A stretch of DNA of 64,000 nt from NCBI GenBank assembly GCA_019775845.1, contig JADQAV010000064.1, positions 62,001-126,000 of the forward strand. Direction: 5' to 3'. The stretch is from Myrmaecium sp. VS I D KN 1 (lineage: Eukaryota; Ascomycota; Dothideomycetes; Valsariales; Valsariaceae). Each line of letters begins with the position of its first letter. Positions within the stretch are counted from its first letter, which is position 1. Of this stretch, positions 37,444-48,126 are shown in pieces. Under the pieces are notes generated by a model. That model did no database searches. It was not told the DNA's origin and saw nothing but the letters and a program-made list of their open reading frames with translations. The translations under genes and the position numbers were made by a program.

Positions 37444-37943
37444 TAGTTAAGATCTATCTTACGGGCCGGAATAGACGAAAATTCTATATTAATATTAGTA
37501 ACTCTACTAGAGAGAGGAGGATAAATTATTATATAAGAGTAGTAGTAAGATAGTAGAGAAAAGAGAGAGAGACGAGGACAGAGCTAGTAGTTAAGAATAA
37601 TAAAGGAGGAAAAGAAGTAGAAATAAAAGAAGAGAAAGCTCCTACTTATAAATAAGGCTAGATAGAAAAGTGGTTAAGTAGTATTATAAGAAATAAGAAG
37701 AAGTAGTAACTATATAATATACTACTACCTTATATAAAATATCTAGAAACCGGAGGGGAGCGGTAATTATAGAAAAGAAGCGGTTAACCCCTAGAAGTAA
37801 GAGAAGAGGATATTAAGCTAATATAAGAGCTAATACTATACTTTAATAAGGAAGACGGTTAAGTATAGTTAATTACTATAGTATAGATAGTTAATTATTA
37901 TCGTACGAAGGTATACTATAGCTTAAAGGAAGAGAGGAGGGGG

Positions 37944-38170
37944 TAATATTAGGGGCCTAAAGCTTAAAAAGCTAAAGACTCGCCTTACTAGAGGTAAGGC
38001 TTTATAAGTTAATATATAACTATTACGTACTTACGTATATAACCTCCTAGGGGCACCGTATAAACTAGCGAACCCCTTTATACTCTTAACTTTCCTTCCT
38101 TAGATAATCCTTCTTCTTATCTTATAGTTAATTTATTAAGCTATTCCTAGCCGCGGTTCAGACCGTAATA
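37944..38170 (+). repeat. 3' LTR of the gypsy fossil
   Basis: About 227 bp, the partner of 32,719-32,943. It ends GACCGTAATA. It retains slightly less RIP change at its right end than the 5' copy. Confidence 0.8.
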
Positions 38171-38763
38171 GTAATCCTATATTAGGTATACTTATTCCCC
38201 TTTATTAAGAAGACTATAAAGAGCGATTCGAATATTAAGGTTTATATAAGGTCTTAAAGATATAAGGAAAGAGTATCTAATATTAAATAAAATAAATCGC
38301 TAAAGTCCTACTACTAACTTTAGCTCTCCTTTAAATAGTAGAAAACTCTCTTATATCTCCTATTAGGTAGAACTTACTCTAACTAATTATAAATATTATT
38401 ATTATTATTTTTATTATTAGTACGAGTTCTAGTCTACTATTCTTCAGCGCTATCTAGCTTATATCGGCCTAGAGGGTCGCTTAGCGCTACTTAGTACTAC
38501 CTAAGGCTACTTAGTACTACCTGAGGCTGCTAGCTAGGGTAGTTTCTAATAGGAAGAAGAGGAAGTAAAGAGGAAAGACTCTCTTATATAATAAATAGAA
38601 TAAGTAAGGAAGCGGTTAAATATAAGTATTAAAAGTTAAATAAAAATGTCAAGTTAATAATATACTACTATAACGTATTAAAAAGCTATAAAGAAATAAG
38701 AAGTATAAAAAGAAGCAGTTCAGTTATTTACTAAAAAATAGCGGGAAATAGAAAGAGGGGAAA

Positions 38764-38979
38764 TAATATAAGCTAAGAGCTAGGGGGGCTAAAGACTTAC
38801 TTTATTAGAAGTAATACTTTATAAACTATAACTATTATATCCTTATATCTATAATCTATAAAAAATACTATATAAACTAGTAAGCTCCTTTATCCTCTTA
38901 TCTTTCTCTTCTTAGATAATTCTTCTTATCCTATAGTTAATCTATGAGGCTAGTTTTAGCCGTAGTTCAGACTATTATA
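38764..38979 (+). repeat. Solo LTR of the gypsy family, copy 3
   Basis: About 216 bp aligning along its length with the gypsy LTRs (GGGCTAAAGAC, TAGATAATTCTTCTTATC, AGCCGTAGTTCAGAC) but more diverged. No internal element sequence adjoins it on either side, so it is best read as a solo LTR. Confidence 0.7.
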
Positions 38980-39209
38980 CTAAGGCGGGGTAAAAAAGAA
39001 GATATTTATTCTAAAAAAGAAATAATCTACTTAAGGGGAAGTTATAGGAATTAAAATAAGTATAGTTAGTATTATATAGTATCTATATTCTAAATTTTAA
39101 AAAGATTTAACCGTAGTAACTTAAAGTTTTAATATTTTCAAGATTTTTATCCTTAGATTTTAAGTAAGGAGGGGGGGGGGAATCCCTAGACTTTTAAACT
39201 TAATAAATA

Positions 39210-39798
39210 GATTATAGATTCTATACTTATTATATAGACTATATATTCTGGGATGAAAATTTAAGTACCCTTAAATATAATACGCGAAGGCCTGGCTACC
39301 TAGGTAATAATCCCTCTAAAAAGGGTAATATAAATCTAGTAATTATACTAGACCGACGTAGGGACCTATATATACATACCTCGCTGCCTTGCGGCCTTAT
39401 AGCCTCACTGCTATACTCCTTATAGCCTTATATAAAGTATTTATAATATTTTTCAAGATTATTATATCTAGTGAATAAAAAGTCAGAAAACTTTAGATAA
39501 ATAATCTTATCTTTTATAGAATCTCTATTATTAAGGTAGAGTACTTTATAAAAACCTAGAGAAAATAACTAACTCTTTAATTTAAATGGATAAGATTTTA
39601 AGAAATATAGTATTATATTAATTAATATTTCTTCAGTCCATAAAGGTTAAAAAAGCTCTGTATTTATAAATATCTATATTTTTAGGTTTCACCCTTCTAG
39701 TTCAGTTAGTTTCGGGTTAGTAGAGCCCCTTAATTTCAGCTTAGGTTCTTTTAGCTAGGCCCCTATTTAGTTAGCCTTAGGAACCTAATAGGCTACCC
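39210..39798 (+). repeat. Mariner-like dispersed repeat B, copy 2, interrupted by repeat C
   Basis: It shares CTTATTATATAGACTATAT, AATAATCTTATCTTTTATA and TTCGGGTTAG with the other B copies and ends GGCTACCC followed by TA. Compared with copy 1, about 150 bp of extra sequence at roughly 39,275-39,430 corresponds to dispersed repeat C, an insertion of one repeat into another. Confidence 0.6.
39300..39430. repeat. Dispersed repeat C, copy 2 (inserted in repeat B)
   Basis: The reverse complement of the repeat at 28,425-28,560, with ATACCTCGCTGCCTT and GGACCTATATAT as shared landmarks. It is GC-richer than its surroundings. Class unknown. Confidence 0.6.
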
Positions 39799-40013
39799 TA
39801 ATCTAGATTTAGTAGTAAGTTCTAAGAGCTTCTTATAATAATACTATATCTATATACCTTAACCTATTCTTTTACTACTTATATAACTTCCTAGCGGCTT
39901 ATATAGCTTATAAATAGTGGAGCATCTATTATAATAGAGAAAAGAGCTTCTAAGATAAATTCTAGAGAAGCGTCTAGATAGTAGTTATAAATATATATAT
40001 AATATTAAATTAA

Positions 40014-40401
40014 GGGAATTACTATATATATATATATAAGCTTTACTAGAAAATATAATCTTATTAAATTAATCTTAATAATAGGAAACCTAGGGCCTAA
40101 CCTTATTAGATATAGCTTTTACCACCTTTCGCAGCTCGCAGGCCCCCCTCCTTTAGGCCCTCTCTCTCTTACAGGCGCTTTTACAGGCTTACTCGCAGGC
40201 CCTCTTGCCGGCTCACTCGTAAGCTCTTATACGCGCACTTATAAGCTCTTACAGGCCCTTTTATAAGTACTTTTATAGGTACTTTTCTAGAGGTTCCTCA
40301 CCGGCCCTATAATTTAATAGGGTCTTAGCGGACCTTAGAAAAGATCGATCTAATAAGATTATCTTTTCTAGTAAAACCTATATATATAAATAGTAACTCC
40401 C
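40014..40401. mobile_element. Short inverted-repeat element (hAT-like MITE), copy a
   Basis: About 388 bp. The ends are inverted repeats of about 60 bp: left GGGAATTACTATATATATAT, right (reverse complement) GGGAGTTACTATTTATATAT. They continue into an ACTAGAAAA.ATAATCTTATTA segment on both sides. The flanks TAAATTAA and TTAGTTAG agree at five of eight positions, two of the differences being G/A, so they may be a decayed 8-bp target duplication. There is no room for a transposase. The core (40,130-40,300) is GC-rich with repeated CTCGCAGGCCC / CTTACAGGC motifs. Confidence 0.72.
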
Positions 40402-42252
40402 TTAGTTAGGTAGTAGATTTACTATTAGTAAAAAGACTAATATAATATTATTATACCTTATAGAAAGAGCTATATATAAACCTATAAATAATAATTAATT
40501 ATTAACTATATTAATTATAAGTCATGTATATCTTAGAGTTACTAGCTATATAAAGGAAAATAAGAGGAAAATAATAATCATCAGGTAAGGGAATAATAGT
40601 GGTAATAATTAATTATAAAAAAAAGGGGAATAATAGCGATGAGGAAAATGAAAAAAGAAGGAGAAGTAAGTTTAAGTTAAGCTAGTATATATATAATATA
40701 TAATAGCGGGATGTACTAAAAGCTGTAGGAAGGAGGTATAATTATATTTATTAGTATTATAATACCTAAGGCTGCAGGAGTATTATATTTTGGAAAGAAG
40801 GTAATTAGATAACTTATGCCTGATAAGATATAATAAAAGCCCTAAATATAATACTAGAGATGCGTAGGTGGAGTATAAGTAAGGCTTAGCCTTATATAAG
40901 TATTTTTAGGGTAAGGAGAGAAGAAGTGGCTTATTTAGCTTAACTTATATACTATAAGTAATATTAATTTATTAATACCTAACTGCGCTAGTTATTACTT
41001 AGCTTTTTAGGTCTCTACTAGAATTATATAAGTAGGGAAAAGTTATATAATTCTATTTAGTAGAGGTGCCTACTTCCTAAATAGTTATTTTCTATATAAT
41101 ATAGATAATAGCGATAAGACAGCGCAATGATTATATTATTAGGAATAAATGAGTAACTACTTAATATAGTAGTTTAAAATAACTATTTTAATTCTTTTTC
41201 TATCCTAACTAAGAACTTAACTCTGGATACTAAATGGATTCTGTTCGAGAAAATAAGTAAATCTAGTATCTTAAAACTTAACTAATACTAACCAGACCTA
41301 AAGAAGAATATATACTTACTAATAGAGTTAAGGCTTTAATAATAGGGTGTAGCGATAAGATATAGTTTTATTACTTTATAACTTTATCTTTTCTGAGGCC
41401 TACTAATATAATATATATTTAGTATTCTTTAATTATACTTAACCAAAACTATATATTAAGCTTTAAAGTTCAAACTAACTACACGTATATATAATAGATT
41501 AAAACATAGTATAAGTACTCTTACGTTAATATTAACTAAAAGAAGAGATGGTATACTGCTATTAGTATATTAATATCTTAATTACTTCTTCTTTTTTTTC
41601 TATTATATATATCTTCTTAACTGCTTTTAGGTTCCTTCTTATAATCTCACTTAATTATTTATTATACTTTTAAATACTAGATTCCTCTGAAACTTATACC
41701 CCCTTAATAATATTAAGAAAAGTGAGAAGCTGTACTAAGATATACTTTATAATCTTTACTAGCACCTTAAACTTTAATTATAAATATATAGGTCTTAGTA
41801 TCGTAAGGAACACTGCGGTAGTAATAGTATTATTCCTTTCTTAAAGGGAGGCCCTTAAGTATAGTAGAATAACTTAGTACTAATAATCCATTAATCCCTG
41901 GATAGTATAGCCCTTAAAGGTTAGATATATATATACTTACTCCTCTTAAAAATATAAGATATATTTAACCTAATTCATCCCTGGGTGAATCTCCCTCTGA
42001 TTAAAGAGTATAATATAGCTATATTAAAGTCTTTTCTTTTAAGTTTTATATCTAGCTGCTGTTATTATTATAGCTAAGCTTTCTTTTTCCTATAGAGGAC
42101 TATTTTATTTAGTTCTATATATAGCTTTAATTACTATACTTCTGATCCTTTTATATTAAAGTTATACTTTACTATTATAATCGCTATATAGTATACTTCA
42201 CTATTACTACCATAGTTATACTTCACTACTATAATAGGTATATTTTATGGAG
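40402..42252. other. Unassigned RIP sequence
   Basis: About 1.85 kb between the MITE and a solo LTR. Neither strand shows a domain I can name with confidence. It may contain more retroelement remnants. Confidence 0.35.
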
Positions 42253-42470
42253 TAATTCTATTACAGGCTGAGGGCTAGAAGGGCTGAAGACTTACCTTAC
42301 CTTTAAAAAGCAAGGCTTTATAAGCCTATATAAATATCCTATATATATAAAGTACTATATATAGACTAGTAAGCCTTCTTATCCTCCTTCTTTCTCTTTT
42401 TAAAAAGAACCCTTCTTATCTTATTAGTAATCTATTAGACTCTTTATAGCTACGGGTTAGACTATAGTTC
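42253..42470 (+). repeat. Solo LTR of the gypsy family, copy 4 (most diverged)
   Basis: It matches the gypsy LTRs through GGGCTGAAGACTTACCTTAC, AAGGCTTTATAAGCCTATAT, ACTAGTAAGCC and GCTACGGGTTAGAC. It is isolated from any internal sequence. The boundaries are approximate. Confidence 0.6.
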
Positions 42471-42764
42471 TTTAACCCCTTCTATTTACTATACTAGGTT
42501 ACTATAGTAACTTATTACTTATAAAGCCCTTATTAATAATATTATTAACTATAATATAAGCTTATAATAATATAAGAGCAGAGTAGATGAAATAATAATC
42601 TTCATAAAGAAATAAAAGTATTTTAAGAACTAATAAGTAATTATTAAATATCTTACTAAGTTAATAGGTAATACTATAACTATTTCTTCTAGGCCTGATC
42701 TAATATATAATTAATGCCCTTAAGCTTAGAAATACATGTTACTAGGCCCCTATATTATTAATAA

Positions 42765-43199
42765 TGTCAAAATTAAGGCATTATAATATAGTACTATATA
42801 ATACTAGAAACCGAGGTAAGGAACCAGCTAATCTAGAATTAAGCGGGGCCCGTAATTAGATAATTTAGAATTAACTAAGGCCCAGTCTCAGATGATCTGG
42901 AATTAACTAGAGCCTAGACTTAGGCCCAGAACTAGCTAACTAGTTCTACTAAGTTAATTTTAAATTAATAGAAAACTCTATAAAAAACTAGAAGTCTAGC
43001 CCTTATACTATAAGCTCGGCGTTGCCGTAGGAAAGTCTATAAATAAGGCCTACCTATCTATATCTAGATAGACTATTAAAGTAATCTAGATAACTACTAG
43101 GATAATATAATAGACTAGGGCTAATTTATTACCTATAAAATACTCCTTTAAAACCTTTTTAAATCCTTATATACTTAGTTAGCTCTATCCTGTTTAATA
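42765..43199 (+). repeat. Copia-family LTR copy 2, plus orientation
   Basis: About 435 bp, beginning TGTCAAAATTAAGGCATTAT and ending TCCTGTTTAATA, so the expected TG...A ends are visible. It matches copies 1, 3 and 4 throughout. Only about 85 bp separates it from the mariner-like element, and no coding remnant follows it. Confidence 0.72.
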
Positions 43200-44318
43200 A
43201 ATAACCACCCTGAAGCCCCTTTTTATACTTAAAAACTACTACAAAGCGATATCCCAGGAGGGATATTAATAGTAATAAGTAGGTAGGGTGGCCTATTTAG
43301 TTAGCAGAGTCCCTCTTTTCTTTTAGTTCGAGTTGGGTTTTAGCTGCCAGAAATTTTTTTAATATATTTCTGATAGTCCCATATTTTTATCTTTTTTTTT
43401 AATTTCTTTTAATCTTTTTTTAAAAAAATTATATATTTCTATTTTTTCTATTTATTTATATCTTTTTATATTCTTAACTACTATCTTTCCTATACTTATA
43501 GATATATATCTAATTTACTTTATCTCTTCTATTTTAATAGTATTTCTGATTTTTATAAGCTATTTTTAGTACTAATATAAAAGCGAGGAAGGATAATCTG
43601 AGGTAAAACCCTAGATATTAAGTCTAAATGAATTAGTAGTGAATTAGTTTCTCATAGGATATAGATATAAATCTAGTATATTATAAGAGATATTATCTAG
43701 TATTTATATACTTAATTTTAAAAAGTTAAGCATGGCTAAAAAGAGTTATTAATTTCTAAATATTTTAAGAGAATACCTTAAGTAAAGGGGAAGGGTTTTA
43801 AGTGAGGGAGGATCTAAGGATCTAAGGTAAACCGCAGATATTAAACCTGAATAAACTCATAATAAATTAGTTTCCTACAGGGCTAGTATTTTATAATATA
43901 TATTATCTAGTATTTCTATACTAATTCTTAAAAAATTTAAGCTACTTATTATATAGACTTTATCTCTTAGGATATAAATCTAGATACCTTAAAGTATCTA
44001 TAGTATTCTCTTTAATCTTTTCTAATTAATAATCTTATCTTTTATAAAATTTCTATAGCTATAATAGACTACTTTCTAGAAAATCCGGAAAAACTAACTA
44101 ACTCTTTAGATAAAATAGATAAAAATAAGAAAGAAAATAGTACTATAATTATTAGTACTTATATAATCTATAAAGGCTATAAAAGTTTAGTAATTATAGA
44201 TATTAAGTATGAAGAAAAATAAAAAAAAATTCCTTAAGAAAAGAAAAACCTAAAAAAGTCTAAAAAAAATCTAGAAAAATCTAAATAAATACCTAGAAGA
44301 CTAGGCTATATTAATTTA

Positions 44319-45084
44319 GGGAATTACTATTCGCAGGGAGCTATCTTACTATTTATAGGTAATCTTATCTAATTAATCTTATCGATAAGCGCGCAGACGT
44401 ACTAAGACCCTATTAAAAGTCTATATATATAGTTACTTATAAGAGCCCTAAAATTACCTCCCTCTTACCACCCTAAAGAGTATTATATTAGAAGGCTCCT
44501 TCTCTATCTTAATATATTCTAATAGCTTAGCTTTTTTATAGGGAGCCTTACTAGATTAATTAGCTTTACTAATAATACTCTATTTATTTCTAGACCCTGT
44601 AGGGCGGCTATACTTACAGCTAGAAGATATAGGAAGTAGCTAAAAGTAAAGCCTAAGAGTTAAGGATAACCTTAATAATTAATACTAGAAGTAATACTAG
44701 AAGTAATACTAGAAGTAATACTAGAAGTAATACTAGAAAGAATACTAGAAAGAATACTAGAAGTAATACTTAAATTAATAGTATATAGTATTCCTAATAT
44801 TAGTAGCGTTAAAGTAGCTTAAGTTAATATATATCTAATTAGTAGAGCCTTATTTCTAAGACTTATTACGCTGCGTAAGCAAGGTAGTTTAAATATTAAT
44901 AGCTAGTAGTATAACTTTAGCCTACTATAGGGACTTATAATTACTTTAGGGGCCTTAATAGCTATTAATATTACTATATCCTCCGATATTTATATAGATA
45001 TAGTATAATTACGCTTATCGATAAGATTAATTAGATAAGATTACCTGCGAATAGTAAAATAGCTCCCTGCGAATAGCGATTCCC
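44319..45084. mobile_element. Short inverted-repeat element (hAT-like MITE), copy b, with perfect 8-bp target duplication
   Basis: 766 bp with near-perfect 73-bp terminal inverted repeats: left GGGAATTACTATTCGCAGGG, right reverse complement GGGAATCGCTATTCGCAGGG, both running on to CTTATCGATAAGCG. It is flanked on both sides by TTAATTTA (44,311-44,318 and 45,085-45,092), an 8-bp target duplication as made by hAT transposases. There is no coding capacity for a transposase. The interior holds a 12-bp minisatellite. It sits inside the mariner-like element. Confidence 0.92.
44681..44776. repeat. 12-bp minisatellite, AATACTAGAAGT, eight copies
   Basis: Eight consecutive 12-bp units inside MITE copy b. 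Six are exact and two end in AAAG instead of AAGT. Confidence 0.95.
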
Positions 45085-45875
45085 TTAATTTAACTTAAAA
45101 CCCTAAATAAAATCTTAAAAGATCTAGAAAAATCTAGAAAAATCTGACTAAATACCTAGATGACTAGGCTATATTAATTCAGCTTTTTTAATTCTTTATT
45201 AATTAGGTTTTTTAGGATTTTTAAGGTAGGAAAGTAAGCTCGTATAAATAGATTTCTCGGTTTTTTTAGGTTTTTCTTTATCCAGGCTTTTAGATTTAGT
45301 TTCTAGTTAGCAGGCCCCTATCTTTAGCACGGGTTCTTTTTTAGTTAGCAGGGACCCTGTTTAGTTATTATTTAGTGCTAAATGGGCCACCCTAGTAATA
45401 GGGCTCCTAGGTTAGGCAGGCCCTTCTAGTAGATACGCTTTTATTACTATTAATCTGATTTTTAGCACTATTTATAAATATTATATAAGTAGGGAGACCT
45501 GTGCGCTTAAATTCTATAACTTTTAAAATACTAGACTATTATTACTAATATTAATAGTTAGTAGAAGATTTTTATATTAGTTAAATATAGAACTTTAATA
45601 AGTTTCTAACTAAATTTTATAATCAAAGCAGGCATACTCTTAAAAATGAATTATTAAAGGAGAGCACCTTTAGAAAGTATTTTAAATAATCTAATATAAA
45701 GCTTTCTGAAAATATAACTAGCATAAAGATAGTAGTTATATAAAGACTATTATAAAAGTAATAACTGATATCTAAAGTAGGTTATATTAATATAATACTT
45801 ATATACTATCTTTAAGCTACTTCTATTTTCATTTAGATTTAGAGCTAAATTAAATAAAAGCTAACTAAGAAATAA

Positions 45876-46169
45876 TTACTAAATATATAAAGGCATAATT
45901 TCCAGGTATATAAGCCTCTTCTAATTAGTTAGAAGACTTCCTACGGGCTCTCCCGCAGCTTCTATACTTCCTTACAGGCCCTTATACAGGCTATTATATA
46001 AGGCTCCTTACAGGCTCTATAGTAGAGCTATTATAATTATTAGGAATTACTAGGTAGGGGCCTTGCAGGCCCTCACAGAGCCCCCTCACAGGTATAATAG
46101 TAGTTACTATATTACGATATTATACCGCCTGCTCCTAGCTAATTAGAAGGGGGTTTATATATTTAGTAA
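45876..46169. mobile_element. Short inverted-repeat element with 16-bp ends and TAA flanks
   Basis: 294 bp bounded by perfect 16-bp inverted ends, TTACTAAATATATAAA and its complement. A second inverted match (CTTCTAATTAG) lies further in. Both flanks are TAA, which fits a 3-bp duplication as made by PIF/Harbinger elements, though three bases are weak evidence in AT-rich DNA. The core is GC-rich with CTTACAGGC and GGCCTTGCAGGCCCTCACAG motifs like those in the hAT-like MITEs. Confidence 0.65.
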
Positions 46170-46438
46170 TAAGAGGTTATACACTAAGTAATCAGGGGTC
46201 TTTAGAATAGCAGTTCCTATCGGATATATATATTATATATCTGAGTAAAGAATAAGTATCTACATTATTAAATAAATTAGTATAAGAATACCACCTTTTA
46301 ATATCTAAAATTAAGATAAGAAGAGTAAGGGAGCTACTAGAGGATATAACTGATTAAGAGATATTATTTCGATATATAGACTAAGTATTACACTAAGCAG
46401 AAAGAAAGAAGCCTTTTATTATATTATTCTTAACTATC

Positions 46439-46844
46439 TATTAAACAGGATAGAGCGAACTAAGTATATAAAGAGTTATAAAATATTTAGAGGAGTATCT
46501 TATAGGTAATAAATCAGCCCTAGTCTATTTATCATTCTAGTAGTTATCTAGATTACTTAGATAGTATAAGGGCTAGACTTCTAGTTTTTTATAGAGTTTT
46601 CTATTAATTTAAAATTAACTTAGTAGAACTAGTTAGCTAGTTCTGGGCCTAAGTCTGGGCTCTAGTTAATATTAAATTATCTAAGTCTAGGCCTTAGTTA
46701 ACCTAATCATCTAATTCTGGGCCCCGGTTGGTTCTATATCAGCAAGTTCCTTACCTTAATTTCTGGCATATTATAACCATTTTATAGTGCCTTTGTTTGG
46801 TGGTTTTAATATTATAACCATATTATAATGCCTTAGCTTTGACA
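46439..46844 (-). repeat. Copia-family LTR copy 4 (3' LTR of the minus-strand copia remnant)
   Basis: About 406 bp; on the minus strand it begins TGTCAAAGCTAAGGCATTAT and ends CCTGTTTAATA. Just outside its start, on the minus strand, lies the purine tract CCTTAAGGGGTG (46,845-46,856), the expected position of a polypurine tract before a 3' LTR. Compared with copies 1 and 2 it carries about 40 extra bases near the start, a partial internal duplication. Confidence 0.75.
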
Positions 46845-46858
46845 CACCCCTTAAGGTT

Positions 46859-47060
46859 TATAGTATTAGTTATTTCTTTTTAATAGTAATTATTTATATA
46901 TTCTATCTTATAACAGTAATCATCTGTCTGTTATTATTAAATATGATTTTATATCTATTATAATCTTATAACAGCGATTATTTATCTGTTGACTTTATAA
47001 TAGTAATTATATATCCATTATAATCTTATAATAGCGATTATTCATCTGTTATATTCTATC
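46859..47060. repeat. Degenerate tandem repeat, CTTATAACAGCGATTATT type
   Basis: About four imperfect copies of a unit near 40-60 bp, containing TCTTATAACAG(C/T)(G/A)ATTAT and ATCTGTT. It lies between the polypurine tract and the MITE of the copia remnant. Confidence 0.6.
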
Positions 47061-47075
47061 CCCGATAATTTATAA

Positions 47076-47588
47076 GAGAATTACTATTTATAGAGGCGGG
47101 TTTTGCTAGCAGCAGAGGCTATCTTATCTAATTATCTTATCGATAAGATGGAACACTAAATCCAGTGCCAGTTTTAAGACTCGCTCGAAGGTCTTCAGGC
47201 TCTCACACAGGCCCTTACGCAGGCCCTCACGTAGGCTCTCACGCAGGTCCTCTTGCAGGTCCTCTCGCAGGTGCCCTCGCCCTTTAGTAGCTCCGGTCTT
47301 CCTACCTGCGTGAGGGCCTGCGTGAGGGCCTGTGTAAGGACAGCCCCTAAGGTATCGTAGGCTCGCTCGCAGGAGGCTTACTTATAGGAGGCTTGCTTGC
47401 AGGAGGCTCGCTCTTAGGCCCCCTCGCAGGCCCGGTTACAGGCTCTCTTTTAAGCCCTCAGAGTGCCCTTAGCAGGCCCCCCTACAGAGCGCTCGCAGGC
47501 TTATTTAGTATTTAATCTAATCGATAAACTAATTATATAAGATAGTCTCTGCTGCTAGTAAAACCGGCCTCTGTAAATAGTAATTCTC
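47076..47588. mobile_element. Short inverted-repeat element (hAT-like MITE), copy c, GC-rich core, perfect 8-bp target duplication
   Basis: 513 bp with inverted ends of about 70 bp: left GAGAATTACTATTTATAGAG, right reverse complement GAGAATTACTATTTACAGAG, both continuing through GCAGCAGAG. It is flanked on both sides by ATTTATAA (47,068-47,075 and 47,589-47,596), the 8-bp duplication of hAT elements. The core (47,160-47,505) is strikingly GC-rich, with many copies of CTCACGCAGGC/CTCGCAGG in both orientations, and is full of CpA, unlike all surrounding DNA. No transposase. Confidence 0.93.
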
Positions 47589-48126
47589 ATTTATAAAGAT
47601 TTTAGTTTTTAACTTATCTAGCCCTTTTATAAATAAATCAGCTGTCTGTTCTGCCGTTAGAATATACTTTAGGCTTATAAAACCTGATAACACGTAATCC
47701 CTAGCTATATAATACTATATATCTATATATTTAGATCTAGTGTGGTATTTAGGGGTTTTTACTAATTCTATTACTACTTCTATATATATCTAGTTATTTA
47801 AGTAAAATAGCTAGCTATATATATTCTTTTATAGCCTCTTTTAATACTATATATTCGGCTTTATAGATTAATAGGGCTACCGATTTTCATAGGGTGCTAG
47901 GCCAGCTTATTAGATATTTATTTCCTTATAGAAATAAATAGCTAGTAGTGCTTTTTCTAGTTATATAATCACCCCCCTACTCTGAATTAGTATAGCCGAT
48001 TAGATTAAGATTAAGTGATTTAGAGTATTTATATACTAGCCCTAATTTCTTTAGTACTATTTAGATACTTCTAAATGCGGTATAGTGCCCTCTAGTGATT
48101 TTTATCTATATTTACCATATATCTAG

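Larger units (their letters stand above)
32719..38170 (+). mobile_element. Ty3/gypsy chromovirus fossil with paired LTRs
   Basis: Two direct repeats of about 225 bp (32,719-32,943 and 37,944-38,170) share long identical stretches such as AAAGACTCGCCTTACTAGAG and AACCTCCTAGGGGCACCGTA. Between them on the plus strand lie, in gypsy order, gag-like sequence (about 33,080-33,560), reverse transcriptase (about 34,970-35,160, short matches such as YSLPLIYKTLRQIS), integrase (about 35,330-35,730, YHPQTDG-like) and a chromodomain-like tail (about 36,050-36,330). The element is broken throughout, chiefly by RIP, with a very large number of changes. A mariner-like repeat lies inside it at about 36,590-37,315. 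The LTRs match at roughly nine in ten positions by eye, and most differences are RIP-type transitions, so normal clock dating does not apply. No clean target duplication was found. Confidence 0.85.
43286..45392. mobile_element. Tc1/mariner-like inverted-repeat element with a nested MITE
   Basis: The left end reads TA-GGGTGGCCTATTTAG. The right end, as reverse complement, reads TA-GGGTGGCCCATTTAG, giving one mismatch in the terminal 15 bases. The TA on both sides fits the TA target site of Tc1/mariner elements. Without the 766-bp MITE at 44,319-45,084 the element is about 1.34 kb, the size of a full Tc1/mariner unit, but RIP leaves no readable transposase. Related sequences occur at 36.6 and 39.2 kb. 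Confidence 0.6.

Noticed and set aside
32709-38180. Target-site duplication of the gypsy fossil
   Set aside because: The bases next to the two LTRs (ATTAG and GTAAT) do not match, and the LTR ends are uncertain by a few bases after RIP.
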